Shown here: positions 15,999 through 23,930 of the stretch, piece after piece
How the letters are laid out: every line of letters begins with the position of its first letter
How positions within the stretch are numbered: position 1 is the first letter of the stretch
NCBI RefSeq assembly: GCF_002222055.1
Contig: NZ_MUGS01000002.1
Coordinates: 141,743-205,742 of the forward strand
Direction of reading: 5' to 3'
DNA: 64,000 nt
From: Flavobacterium araucananum
GTDB lineage: Bacteria; Bacteroidota; Bacteroidia; Flavobacteriales; Flavobacteriaceae
Notes under the pieces: generated by a model
What the model was told of the DNA's origin: nothing
Seen by the model: the letters and a program-made list of their open reading frames with translations, nothing else
The model's database searches: none
Translations under genes and position numbers: made by a program

Positions 15999-17558
15999 AT
16001 GTTAAAACTTGTCCAAAAATTTCTACAAATAAATAGATACTCGGAAATTAAAAATGAGTTTAAGGATTTGTTTCTTTCTCATCCTAATTATCCAAGTTTA
16101 TTTGCGATAACAGATTCTTTGGATTTGCTTTCTGTAGAGAATGCTGCGATAAGAGTTTCGAAAGAACAAATAGTAGATTTACCATCAAATTTTTTAGCCT
16201 ATTTTAAAGAGGAACTTATATTGGTAGAGAAGGCTAAAAATTTCGTTCGAATCAATACTATAAAAAAAGGAAGTTTGAAAATGCCGTATGAAAAATTCCT
16301 TTTGGACTGGAATGGAGTAATAGTTGCAATCGAACCAAATAATGTAATTGCAAGAGAAAATTTAAAAGTTGAATTCAGTTGGCTAAAATATACATTGCCA
16401 CTTTTGCTTTCAGTTGGATTATCTTTTTTCTATAACACTTATAATTTATTTAGTGTTGTTTTTTTAATAACATCTGTTTTAGGGTTTATTGTTAGTGTTT
16501 TTATTGTTCAGGAAAAATTGGGTTTTAAAAATAGTTTTATTTCGAAATTTTGTAATCTAAGTTCTAATTCATCTTGTAGTTCAGTTATCAATAATAAGGA
16601 AGGAAATAACAATAAATGGATTAGTGTTCCGGATTTACCACTTATCTTTTTTGGTTCTAGTTTGATAGCCATTTTAGTTCAGCCATTGCAGTCTGCTATT
16701 TTTATAGGTTTCTTAAGTTTATTAGCGATACCTATTATAGTGTCTTCAATTTGGATTCAAAAATTTGAAATTCAAAAATGGTGTGTAATGTGTTTGGTAG
16801 TTTCGGCCTTGATTTTTTTACAAAGTGCTGTATGGTTTGCGTCAGATTTGTTTACGCTAAGTTTTAGTTTCGGGAGTATGTTTCCGTTTTTATTCTCCGT
16901 ACTTCTTCTTATACCTATTTGGACAGTTTTAAAAACAACAGCAAAAGGAATATTAAGTACAGAAAATGCTCTGAAAGAGATGAAAAAATTCAAAAGAAAT
17001 TATTCTCTATTGAATTTCTTATCAAAAAAAGTGCCTTACACAAACGGATTTGAGGACTTAAGAGGTTTGAATTTTGGAAATAGAAATGCAGCAGTAAAGC
17101 TTTCGATCATTATAAGTCCAAGTTGTGAACATTGTCATAAGACATTTCAAGAGGCATTTGATCTGGTTTTAAGATTTCCGGACAAGATTTTTTTAAATGT
17201 GTTATTTAATATTAATCCTGAAAACGCAGAAAACCCATATAAGGCAGTTGTCGAAAGACTTTTAACCATAAACAGGGCAACTCCCGGAAAAACGGTAGAA
17301 GCTATTTCAGATTGGCATATCAAAAATATAGGACTTAAAAAGTGGTTGAAAAAGTGGAATGTTGATTCTGTCAACATGATGGTCAATCAGGAAATACAAA
17401 AACAATATGATTGGTGTTCGAAAAATAATTTCAATTATACACCGGTTAAGATTGTAAACGAAAGAGTATTTCCTAATGAATATGAACTCAATGAGCTAAA
17501 ATATTTCTTGAATGATTTTGTTGAAGAAATTGAAATATTGGAGAAAAAGATAGCTTAA
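15999..17558 (+). CDS. C39-like / vitamin K epoxide reductase / thioredoxin-like fusion protein
   Basis: 519 residues, three parts. Residues 1-125 resemble a C39 peptidase domain (SHPNYPSLFAITDSLDLLSV; DWNGVIVAIEP) but contain no cysteine at all, so it is probably a non-catalytic binding domain. Residues about 130-315 are a multi-helix VKOR domain with the loop pair C185/C193 and the active CVMC at 262-265. Residues about 345-519 form a thioredoxin/DsbA-like domain with CEHC at 376-379. VKOR-thioredoxin fusions make disulfides in exported proteins using quinone. Here the gene lies 51 bases before two six-cysteine peptide precursors, so disulfide formation in those peptides is the obvious inferred job. 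The N-terminal C39-like domain could hold the leaders. Confidence 0.82.
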   Translation: MLKLVQKFLQINRYSEIKNEFKDLFLSHPNYPSLFAITDSLDLLSVENAAIRVSKEQIVDLPSNFLAYFKEELILVEKAKNFVRINTIKKGSLKMPYEKFLLDWNGVIVAIEPNNVIARENLKVEFSWLKYTLPLLLSVGLSFFYNTYNLFSVVFLITSVLGFIVSVFIVQEKLGFKNSFISKFCNLSSNSSCSSVINNKEGNNNKWISVPDLPLIFFGSSLIAILVQPLQSAIFIGFLSLLAIPIIVSSIWIQKFEIQKWCVMCLVVSALIFLQSAVWFASDLFTLSFSFGSMFPFLFSVLLLIPIWTVLKTTAKGILSTENALKEMKKFKRNYSLLNFLSKKVPYTNGFEDLRGLNFGNRNAAVKLSIIISPSCEHCHKTFQEAFDLVLRFPDKIFLNVLFNINPENAENPYKAVVERLLTINRATPGKTVEAISDWHIKNIGLKKWLKKWNVDSVNMMVNQEIQKQYDWCSKNNFNYTPVKIVNERVFPNEYELNELKYFLNDFVEEIEILEKKIA

Positions 17559-17609
17559 GGAAATTTGTTTATCTAAGGTTAGAGAAGTAATTACTTAAAG
17601 TAATGCATC

Positions 17610-17831
17610 ATGATTAAAAATATTTTGAACCTGGACGGCGCTTATTTGTTAAGTGCATACGAACAAAAAAGTATACAAGGAGGACAGCCAATTCAACCGT
17701 CGACCTGTCACTGCTTTTGTAGTAATTCGCACGGATCAGTTAGTGCATCGTGTTTTACATATTGTCCCGATGGATCAATTCCGGGATTAAGTGAAGGAAG
17801 TACCGGAAATTGTAAGTTTCCATTTGAATAA
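17610..17831 (+). CDS. Six-cysteine double-glycine peptide precursor A
   Basis: 73 residues. The 25-residue leader MIKNILNLDGAYLLSAYEQK...IQGG shows Ser at -11, Glu at -8, Ile at -4 and Gly-Gly. The 48-residue core has six cysteines (STCHCFCSN, SASCFTYCP, TGNCKF), an even number suited to three disulfides. It follows the VKOR/thioredoxin gene closely and precedes a second precursor with a 5-base gap, so the three are likely co-transcribed. It is presumably cut by the nearby PCAT and exported. Antibacterial activity is plausible but unproven; a lanthipeptide route is unlikely because no LanB/LanM or LanC lies nearby. Confidence 0.8.
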   Translation: MIKNILNLDGAYLLSAYEQKSIQGGQPIQPSTCHCFCSNSHGSVSASCFTYCPDGSIPGLSEGSTGNCKFPFE

Positions 17832-17836
17832 ATAAT

Positions 17837-18028
17837 ATGTTAAAGAAGATTTTGAATTTAGAAAATGCTCAATACATAAGCAAAAATGAGCAAAAAACAA
17901 TAAAAGGAGGTATTCCTGAATGTTGGATTTATGCTATCGAAGCCGGATGTGTTTTGATACCCGTAGGCGGAACTTGTCCTGTAAATACATTAGCAGGTAT
18001 TTGTGACACAAGTCGTCTTTGTTGTTAA
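17837..18028 (+). CDS. Six-cysteine double-glycine peptide precursor B
   Basis: 63 residues. The leader MLKKILNLENAQYISKNEQK...IKGG is 25 residues and aligns with precursor A over nearly its whole length (KNILNL/KKILNL, EQKxIxGG). The 38-residue core also has six cysteines (PECW, AGCV, GTCP, GICD, RLCC) but otherwise differs from A, so leaders are conserved and cores have diverged. A second Gly-Gly inside the core (PVGGTC) should not be the cut site because its flanks do not match the leader pattern. It is the last gene before the RNA/terminator block. Confidence 0.8.
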   Translation: MLKKILNLENAQYISKNEQKTIKGGIPECWIYAIEAGCVLIPVGGTCPVNTLAGICDTSRLCC

Positions 18029-18101
18029 TTTTTAACCGTTTTAAGAGAAATACAATACAGCCTTTTTTAGAATTTAGTCATGTTTTTTTTAATTTGTAGG
18101 C

Positions 18102-18290
18102 GCTCGATCGTGGAACATTGAGCAATTTCCCCACATTGATGATTGGTGTAGGGATTCTTAGGAAATTGGTCACTGAGTTGATTTTAATTGGTTAGGGTTA
18201 ACCAGTGCCATGTCCTACAGAAATTGTATTTCTAATAAATATGTTTTTAAATACTTTAGCAGAGAAGATTATATCTTCTCTGTTTTTTTT
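18102..18290 (+). ncRNA. Candidate structured small RNA between peptide precursors and exporter
   Basis: This 316-base gap has no convincing protein gene but folds by eye. Stem 1 is GCTCGAT (18102-18108) with ATTGAGC (18117-18123), one wobble. Stem 2 is TGTAGGG (18147-18153) with TCCTACA (18213-18219). Stem 3 is GGTCACTG (18168-18175) with CAGTGCC (18203-18209), one bulge. CAATTTC(C) at 18123-18130 can pair either with GGAAATTG (18161-18168) or GAAATTG (18220-18226). A near-consensus promoter (TTAATTTG, 18089-18096) would start the transcript at about 18103, and a strong terminator ends it near 18290. The size (about 188) and long-hairpin form allow a 6S-like RNA or a cis-acting leader. Identity is unproven. 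Confidence 0.42.
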
Positions 18291-18291
18291 T
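18260..18291 (+). terminator. Strong intrinsic terminator upstream of the PCAT gene
   Basis: A perfect 10-base stem (CAGAGAAGAT 18260-18269, ATCTTCTCTG 18273-18282), a 3-base loop and a run of nine T. It separates the peptide precursors and the RNA candidate from the exporter genes, so exporter expression needs read-through or its own promoter. Confidence 0.9.
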
Positions 18292-18344
18292 GACCTAAAT
18301 AAAAAAAAATAATCTTAAATTGCTCTGGAATAAATCATTAAAAA

Positions 18345-20537
18345 TTGAAAAAATTCACCAATTATAAGCAAGCTGATTATAAAGATTGCGGCCCTACATG
18401 TTTAAAAATTATAGCTAAGCATTACGGAAAAACAATCCAGATTCAAGAGTTGAGAAACATTAGCGAAACAACTCGTGAAGGAAGTAATTTGCTTTTTTTG
18501 AGTGATGCAGCAGAGAAAATAGGATTCAGGACATTAGGCGTAAAATTAAATCTGGAGAGATTAGAAGAAGCCCCATTGCCTTGTGTTTTACATTGGAACA
18601 AAAACCACTACGTAGTACTTTATAAAATCAATAAAGGAACCTATTACCTGTCTGATCCCGCTTTTGGTTTAATTCAATACAACAAACAGGATTTTATTAA
18701 ATTCTGGATCGGAAATAATGCTAATGAAACAACCGAAGAAGGAATCGCATTATTGATAGAAGCCACCCCAAAGTTTTTTCAATCCGACTTTGATAAAGAA
18801 GAGAATAATGGGCTGGGCTTTAAAATGTTAGCGCAATATGTGTTGCGATACAAATCTTTTTTGACCCAGCTTAGTATAGGATTACTCGCAAGTAGTTTGA
18901 TACAGCTAATTTTTCCGTTTCTAACCCAAAGTATTGTTGATATTGGAATTCAAAATCAAAATATTCATTTTATTTACCTCATTCTCTTTGCGCAATTATT
19001 TCTTTTTGCAGGACGAACAGGCTTAGAGCTCATTAGGAGTTGGATATTACTGCATCTTTCTACCCGAATAAACATATCGCTTATCTCAGATTTCTTTATT
19101 AAATTAATGAACCTGCCCATTTCATTTTTTGATGTTCGAATGACCGGAGATATTATGCAACGTATTAATGATCATCGCAGGATCGAAAAAATCCTGACCA
19201 CCTCTTCTCTAAATGTTTTATTTTCTGTCATTAATATGTTTGTCATGGGAGGCGTTCTGGCCTATTTTAATTTGCAGATATTTTTTGTGTTTTTTGCCGG
19301 AAGTATTCTTTATTTTGGGTGGATAACCCTATTTTTGAAACGAAGAGAAGTTCTGGATTACAAACGTTTTGCCGAAGTTTCGCAAGAACAAAGCAAAGTC
19401 ATGGAACTCATTAACGGCATGCAGGAAATTAAACTGCACAATGCCGAGAAACAAAAGCGTTGGGGATGGGAATATATTCAGGCTCGACTTTTCAGGGTTT
19501 CTATAAAAGGATTGGTTTTAGAACAAACACAAACCATTGGTTCCTCCGTAATCAACGAACTAAAAAATATTTTCATCATATTTCTATCTGCCAAATTAGT
19601 AATCGATGGTTCTATAACCCTTGGAATGATGTTGGCGATTAGTTCAATCGTAGGCAGCTTAAACGGGCCAATAACGCAACTTATAGAATTTGTAAGAGAA
19701 CTTCAGGATGCAAAAATATCATTGGCCAGATTATCTGAAATTCATGAAAAAGAAGATGAAACCCAACAAGAAATGCATCAAACCAGCGATGTACCTTTTG
19801 ATTCGGATATTGATATTAAAGAGCTTTCGTATCGCTATTTAGGATCAGATGTTCCTGTTCTGGATAATTTGACGCTAAAAATCCCCGCCAATAAAATAAC
19901 CGCAATAGTGGGTGTGAGCGGAAGCGGAAAAACGACTTTGATGAAACTGCTCCTTAAATTTTATGAACCTGAAAAAGGAGAAGTCACCATTGGTAATACA
20001 CAACTTAAAAACATTTCGCAAAAAGCCTGGCGATCCAATATTGGAGCCGTTATGCAGGAAGGTTTTATTTTTAGTGACACCATTGCCAATAATATTGCCA
20101 TTGGTGTGGATAAAATAGATAAAGAACGGTTGGTTTATGCAGCAGATGTAGCCAATATAAAAGAATACATTAATGGTTTGCCATTGGGTTATAATACTAA
20201 AATTGGTGCCGAAGGAGTAGGGATGAGCACAGGGCAAAAACAGCGTTTACTCATTGCAAGAGCTGTTTATAAAAACCCTGAAATCTTGTTTTTTGACGAA
20301 GCCACATCTGCCTTAGATGCTAACAACGAAAAAGAAATTATGCAAAAACTGGATCTCTTTTTTAAAGACAAAACGGTAGTCGTTATTGCCCATCGATTGA
20401 GTACTGTAATCAATGCAGATCAAATCGTGGTTTTAGACAAAGGCAAAATTATCGAAATAGGAAATCATTCTGCTTTGGTGCAGCAAAAAGGCAATTACTT
20501 CGAACTGGTTAAAAATCAATTACAATTAGGAAACTAA
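18345..20537 (+). CDS. Peptidase-containing ABC exporter (PCAT, C39 peptidase + ABC)
   Basis: 730 residues. The N-terminal C39 peptidase is intact: Q9, D14-C15 in DYKDCGPTCL (catalytic Cys15), H88 in NKNHYVVLY and D104 in LSDPAFG. A six-helix exporter membrane domain spans about 165-450. The ATPase domain has Walker A GVSGSGKTT near 522-530, signature STGQKQR near 628 and Walker B ILFFDEATSALD. The protein cuts leaders after Gly-Gly and pumps the mature peptide across the inner membrane. The start is TTG at 18345, the only start that keeps the conserved N-terminus. The ABC signature reads STGQ instead of SGGQ. The HlyD gene follows 4 bases later. The substrates are probably the five double-glycine peptides in this island. 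Confidence 0.93.
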   Translation: MKKFTNYKQADYKDCGPTCLKIIAKHYGKTIQIQELRNISETTREGSNLLFLSDAAEKIGFRTLGVKLNLERLEEAPLPCVLHWNKNHYVVLYKINKGTYYLSDPAFGLIQYNKQDFIKFWIGNNANETTEEGIALLIEATPKFFQSDFDKEENNGLGFKMLAQYVLRYKSFLTQLSIGLLASSLIQLIFPFLTQSIVDIGIQNQNIHFIYLILFAQLFLFAGRTGLELIRSWILLHLSTRINISLISDFFIKLMNLPISFFDVRMTGDIMQRINDHRRIEKILTTSSLNVLFSVINMFVMGGVLAYFNLQIFFVFFAGSILYFGWITLFLKRREVLDYKRFAEVSQEQSKVMELINGMQEIKLHNAEKQKRWGWEYIQARLFRVSIKGLVLEQTQTIGSSVINELKNIFIIFLSAKLVIDGSITLGMMLAISSIVGSLNGPITQLIEFVRELQDAKISLARLSEIHEKEDETQQEMHQTSDVPFDSDIDIKELSYRYLGSDVPVLDNLTLKIPANKITAIVGVSGSGKTTLMKLLLKFYEPEKGEVTIGNTQLKNISQKAWRSNIGAVMQEGFIFSDTIANNIAIGVDKIDKERLVYAADVANIKEYINGLPLGYNTKIGAEGVGMSTGQKQRLLIARAVYKNPEILFFDEATSALDANNEKEIMQKLDLFFKDKTVVVIAHRLSTVINADQIVVLDKGKIIEIGNHSALVQQKGNYFELVKNQLQLGN

Positions 20538-20540
20538 ATC

Positions 20541-21833
20541 ATGGCAGAAGATACTACATTCGAACTAAGAAGTGAAGAAGTTCAGGACATTCTAACCAAA
20601 GTCCCCCATTGGATGATCCGTTGGGGAACAGTATTGATCTTTGTGATTATTTTCTTACTGTTTTTTGTGTCTTGGTTTATTAAATATCCCGATGTTGTCA
20701 ATACACAAATTGTTATTACAACCAATATTCCGCCAGAGAAAATAGTCTCAAAATCTTCCGGTCGTATCGTAGCAATTTTAGTAAAAGACAAATCGGTAGT
20801 TTCCAAAAACAGTACCCTGGCTATTATTGAAAACACAGCCAATTACAAAGATGTTTTTCAATTAAAAAAAATAGTAGATCAGTATGATATCAATAATCCC
20901 AAGAAAGTGTTTCCTTTTGGAGTATTAAAAAACATACAACTGGGCGAAATTGAAAGTGCTTATGCCGTATTTCAAAAAGATTATCAGGCAGAACAATTAA
21001 ATAAAGACCTGCAACCTTTTGAAGTCGAAAACAGAGCGCAGGTTTCTGAGAAAATTCAGATCAAAGAACGATTAGAAATTCTGCAACAGCAAAAAGTACT
21101 TAACGAAAGTGAATTGCAACTCCAGAAAAATGAAATTGCCCGTTTTGAAACCTTGTTCAACAAAGGTATTATTTCGGCTCAGGAGATGGAAGCTAAAAAA
21201 TTGAGTTACCTGCAAGCTCAAAAGAGCTATAAAAGCCTTTTAACGTCTATTTCGCAATTAAGGTCTTCTTTGATTGATAATACAAAACTAAGTCAGAATT
21301 CGCATATAAGCGGCACTAAAGAAGAAGTTACACTGGGAAGAAATATGACGCAATCTTTCTATCAGCTTAAAAAAGTGATAAAAGACTGGGAATTGACCTA
21401 TGCACTAAAATCATCCGTTAGCGGAGTGGTTACTTTCTTGCAGGTCTGGACAGAGAATCAAACCATCAGTGTGGGGGATAATGTTTTTTCTATAATCCCA
21501 GATACTAAGAACGGTTTTGTGGGCAAAGTAAAAGCGCCGGCTTTAAATTCCGGTAAAATAAAAGTTGGACAAAGGGTAAATATTCGGTTAGCGAATTTTC
21601 CTGACCGTGAATTTGGTGTGCTAAAAGGTACGATTCGAAATATTTCTCTGGTTCCCGATAAAGACGGTAATTTGCTTATTGATGTAGCTTTGCCAAACGG
21701 ATTAAAAACTTCATATAAAAAACAAATCGTTTTTCAACAGGAGATGAAGGGAAGTGCCGAAATTATAACCGAAGATCTACGATTAATTGAAAGAATCTTA
21801 TATCAGTTTAAAAGTATTTTTGAACAGGTTTAA
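20541..21833 (+). CDS. HlyD family membrane-fusion adaptor
   Basis: 430 residues. A short cytoplasmic N-tail is followed by one transmembrane helix near 27-48 (RWGTVLIFVIIFLLFFVSWFI). Then come a lipoyl-like half (KSSGRIVAILVKDKSVVSKNSTLAII), a long coiled coil at about 145-265, a second lipoyl half (LKSSVSGVVTFLQVW) and a beta-barrel domain. It links the inner-membrane PCAT with an outer-membrane TolC-type channel for one-step export. No TolC gene is in the window, so a channel encoded elsewhere must be used. The gene is 4 bases after the PCAT, a clear operon, and its last 4 bases overlap the convergent trmN6 end. Confidence 0.9.
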   Translation: MAEDTTFELRSEEVQDILTKVPHWMIRWGTVLIFVIIFLLFFVSWFIKYPDVVNTQIVITTNIPPEKIVSKSSGRIVAILVKDKSVVSKNSTLAIIENTANYKDVFQLKKIVDQYDINNPKKVFPFGVLKNIQLGEIESAYAVFQKDYQAEQLNKDLQPFEVENRAQVSEKIQIKERLEILQQQKVLNESELQLQKNEIARFETLFNKGIISAQEMEAKKLSYLQAQKSYKSLLTSISQLRSSLIDNTKLSQNSHISGTKEEVTLGRNMTQSFYQLKKVIKDWELTYALKSSVSGVVTFLQVWTENQTISVGDNVFSIIPDTKNGFVGKVKAPALNSGKIKVGQRVNIRLANFPDREFGVLKGTIRNISLVPDKDGNLLIDVALPNGLKTSYKKQIVFQQEMKGSAEIITEDLRLIERILYQFKSIFEQV

Positions 21834-22537
21834 AACTTTAGATAAAAATCTTTGGTCAAATCGATATACTCAGGAGTATAAACATGTCTGTCTATTTCGA
21901 TTGTTAATTCGTCGATTTCAGTTTCCGTATTTTCATTTCGGCTAAAAGCCAATAGACTACGCTTGACGGGAGAATTTGGATTGCCTTTTACGTGTGTAAT
22001 TTTTAGGGGATATAATTCAGCTTCTTTTGCCAAAGCAATAAAGTTTTCTTCTTCTTTAAAGGGTAGAATAACGGCAAATATTCCGTTTTCAGATAGTAAT
22101 AAATCTGCGGCCTCGATTAATTCTTCAAAAGGCATAGCATCTTGAAAACGGGCCAAATCACGTTGTTCGTTTTCTGTTTTATAATCTTCTGAATAAAAAG
22201 GAGGATTGGAAACAATCAGATCATATTCGTCTTCCGGTTCTTCGATAAATTCATCCAAACCTGCATGAAAACAAAATAAACGATCACCCCAAGGAGAGTT
22301 TTCGAAATTATCAACAGCTTGTTCATAAGCCTCTTCATCAATTTCAAGAGCGTCAATTTGTTCAGCATGAGTGCGCTGAGCAAGCATTAAAGCAATAATT
22401 CCAGTTCCGGCGCCAATGTCTAATATGCTAAACGGATTATGGTTTACCGGAGCCCAGGAGCCCAATAAAACACCATCTGTGCCGACTTTCATAGCAGTTT
22501 TGTCTTGTTTTACAGAAAATTGCTTAAACTGAAACAT
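21830..22537 (-). CDS. trmN6: tRNA1(Val) (adenine(37)-N6)-methyltransferase
   Basis: 235 residues, Rossmann-fold SAM methyltransferase. The SAM motif is LDIGAGTGIIALMLAQR and the adenine-N6 motif IV is SNPPFYSED, as in YfiC/TrmN6. N-terminal 'MFQFKQFSVKQDKTAMKVGTDGVLLGSW' (landmark FSVxQ and MKVGTDGVLLGSW) is highly typical of this enzyme. It methylates A37 of tRNA1(Val) in the cytoplasm. It lies upstream-convergent to the HlyD gene with a 4-base overlap and downstream of rimM. Confidence 0.9.
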   Translation of the reverse strand: MFQFKQFSVKQDKTAMKVGTDGVLLGSWAPVNHNPFSILDIGAGTGIIALMLAQRTHAEQIDALEIDEEAYEQAVDNFENSPWGDRLFCFHAGLDEFIEEPEDEYDLIVSNPPFYSEDYKTENEQRDLARFQDAMPFEELIEAADLLLSENGIFAVILPFKEEENFIALAKEAELYPLKITHVKGNPNSPVKRSLLAFSRNENTETEIDELTIEIDRHVYTPEYIDLTKDFYLKF

Positions 22538-22558
22538 TTTATTTATGATTATAGGTTA

Positions 22559-22620
22559 ACAATTTAGATTCTAAGAAATTAATTATAATCTAAAAATCCA
22601 GCAATCTAAGAAGTCTAAAA
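22559..22620. repeat. AT-rich TCTAAAAATCT-type intergenic repeat
   Basis: The gap between rimM and trmN6 is filled with variants of (A)ATCTAA(A/G)A, for example TCTAAAAATCC, ATCTAAGAAG and TCTAAAAATCT. The same kind of sequence recurs in the leucine operon gaps (26130-26275, 28630-28675, 28765-28800). Confidence 0.5.
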
Positions 22621-22626
22621 ATCTAA

Positions 22627-23151
22627 TTAAAGGTACATTTCTACCAATCCTTCCGGAAGGTTCATGATCACTTTTTTATTCTCACGATCAATTTTTACAA
22701 GAAAATGGTCGATCATCGGGATCAGCATTTCTACTTCACCGTTCAAAACTTCAAAAAGTGGTTGTGCTGTGGTATCGTTTACGGCAGCAATTTTTCCAAA
22801 AACGCCTAAACGCTGGTCTTCGATTTCAAAACCAATTACCTCGTGAAAATAAAATTTGTTACCGCTAAGTTTTGGTAACATATTTAGAGGAAGATAAATG
22901 GCATTGCCCATAATGGCATCTGCATCTTCTTCTGTATTCATGTCTTCGAAACGAATTCTTAAAAAATCGTTTTTGTGCAAGGAACTTTTTTCAATAAAAA
23001 AAGGAACCAGGTGTTTGTTGCATTCAACAAACACTGATTCCAGATTTTCGTATAACTCAGGTTCGTCCGTGTCTAAATAAGCCAGAACTTCACCTTTGAA
23101 ACTAAATTTTTTAGCGATTTTACCTAAATAAAAACAATCTTCTTTACGCAT
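22627..23151 (-). CDS. rimM: Ribosome maturation factor RimM
   Basis: 174 residues, the usual length. The N-terminal RimM domain begins with 'FYLGKIAKKFSFKGEVLAYLDTDEP', the family's G-K-I-x-K-x-x-G-x-x-G-E signature region. The C-terminal PRC-barrel follows (KFYFHEVIGFEIEDQ; LIPMIDHFLVKIDRENKKVIMNLPEGL). RimM helps assemble the 30S head and binds protein S19. It lies 16 bases after rpsP, as in most bacteria (rpsP-rimM operon). Confidence 0.93.
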   Translation of the reverse strand: MRKEDCFYLGKIAKKFSFKGEVLAYLDTDEPELYENLESVFVECNKHLVPFFIEKSSLHKNDFLRIRFEDMNTEEDADAIMGNAIYLPLNMLPKLSGNKFYFHEVIGFEIEDQRLGVFGKIAAVNDTTAQPLFEVLNGEVEMLIPMIDHFLVKIDRENKKVIMNLPEGLVEMYL

Positions 23152-23166
23152 TCCCGCTAATTATAA

Positions 23167-23730
23167 TTATGCCTCAGTTGTTTCGTTATTTTCTTCAGCA
23201 GCAGGAGCTTCTTCAGTTGATCCTTCAACTTCAGCAACTTCTTCAACTGCAGGATTTGCAGCAGCGATAGCGTCAGCTTCAGCCTGAGCTGCAGCAGCTA
23301 AACGTTTAGCGTTAACTTCTTGTTCTGCTTTAAAAGCTTTAGCTCTGGCATCAGCTTGCGCTTTTGTTAAACCGTCTTTTTTAGCGTCAACTTTTCCAGC
23401 TTTAGCATCTAACCAAGCAGATAATTTAGCATCAGCTTGTTCTTGAGTCAAAGCACCTTTACGAATACCTCCATCAAGGTGGTGTTTCAATAAAGCACCT
23501 TTGTAAGAAAGAATTGCTCTAGCCGTATCAGTAGGTTGAGCACCATTGTGCAACCATTTTACTGCGCTATCAATGTTTAATTCGATAGTTGCAGGATTTG
23601 TGTTTGGATTGTAAGTACCGATTTTCTCTAAGTATTTACCATCTCTTTTTGAGCGTGCATCTGCAGCTACAACCCAGTAAAAAGGTTTTTGTTTTTTACC
23701 GTGTCTTTGTAATCTAATTTTTACTGACAT
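23167..23730 (-). CDS. rpsP: 30S ribosomal protein S16 with Ala/Glu-rich C-terminal extension
   Basis: 187 residues. The core S16 domain is residues 1-80 (SVKIRLQRHGKKQKPFYWVVAADARSKRDGKY, landmarks). It is followed by an approximately 100-residue low-complexity tail rich in Ala, Glu and Lys (AKLSAWLDAKAGKVDAKKDG ... EEAPAAEENNETTEA), more than twice the length of E. coli S16. Extended S16 proteins are common in Bacteroidota. The gene opens the rpsP-rimM operon with a TATCTTTG -7 box 50 bases upstream. Confidence 0.95.
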   Translation of the reverse strand: MSVKIRLQRHGKKQKPFYWVVAADARSKRDGKYLEKIGTYNPNTNPATIELNIDSAVKWLHNGAQPTDTARAILSYKGALLKHHLDGGIRKGALTQEQADAKLSAWLDAKAGKVDAKKDGLTKAQADARAKAFKAEQEVNAKRLAAAAQAEADAIAAANPAVEEVAEVEGSTEEAPAAEENNETTEA

Positions 23731-23779
23731 AATCTTATGATTAAATTTTGAGGTACTCGACCTCTGTTAATTAAGGGCG

Positions 23780-23787
23780 CAAAGATA
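23780..23787 (-). promoter_or_regulatory. -7 element of the rpsP-rimM operon
   Basis: The minus strand reads TATCTTTGCGCCC, a perfect TAnnTTTG followed by the GC-rich start region frequent at bacteroidotal ribosomal-protein promoters. The start of transcription is expected near 23773. Confidence 0.5.
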
Positions 23788-23930
23788 TAATTTTTTTATG
23801 AATTATGCGTTCCAAACTTTATTAAATATACTGAAGAAGGATTTTGATCTTTTTTTAGTTGTTTTTCCAAGTTCAAATTTCCAATTCTTTTAGTTCAGAT
23901 GAGGCTTTTATGCCTCAAATTCATGATTTT

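Noticed and set aside
17610..18028. Lanthipeptide precursors
   Set aside because: Cysteines are present, but no lanthionine synthetase (LanB/C/M/KC) is in the island; VKOR/thioredoxin suggests disulfides instead.
23859..23930. Upstream start for the lipoprotein gene
   Set aside because: It would add 24 residues before a clear signal peptide and lipobox; the ATG at 23931 is at the normal place.
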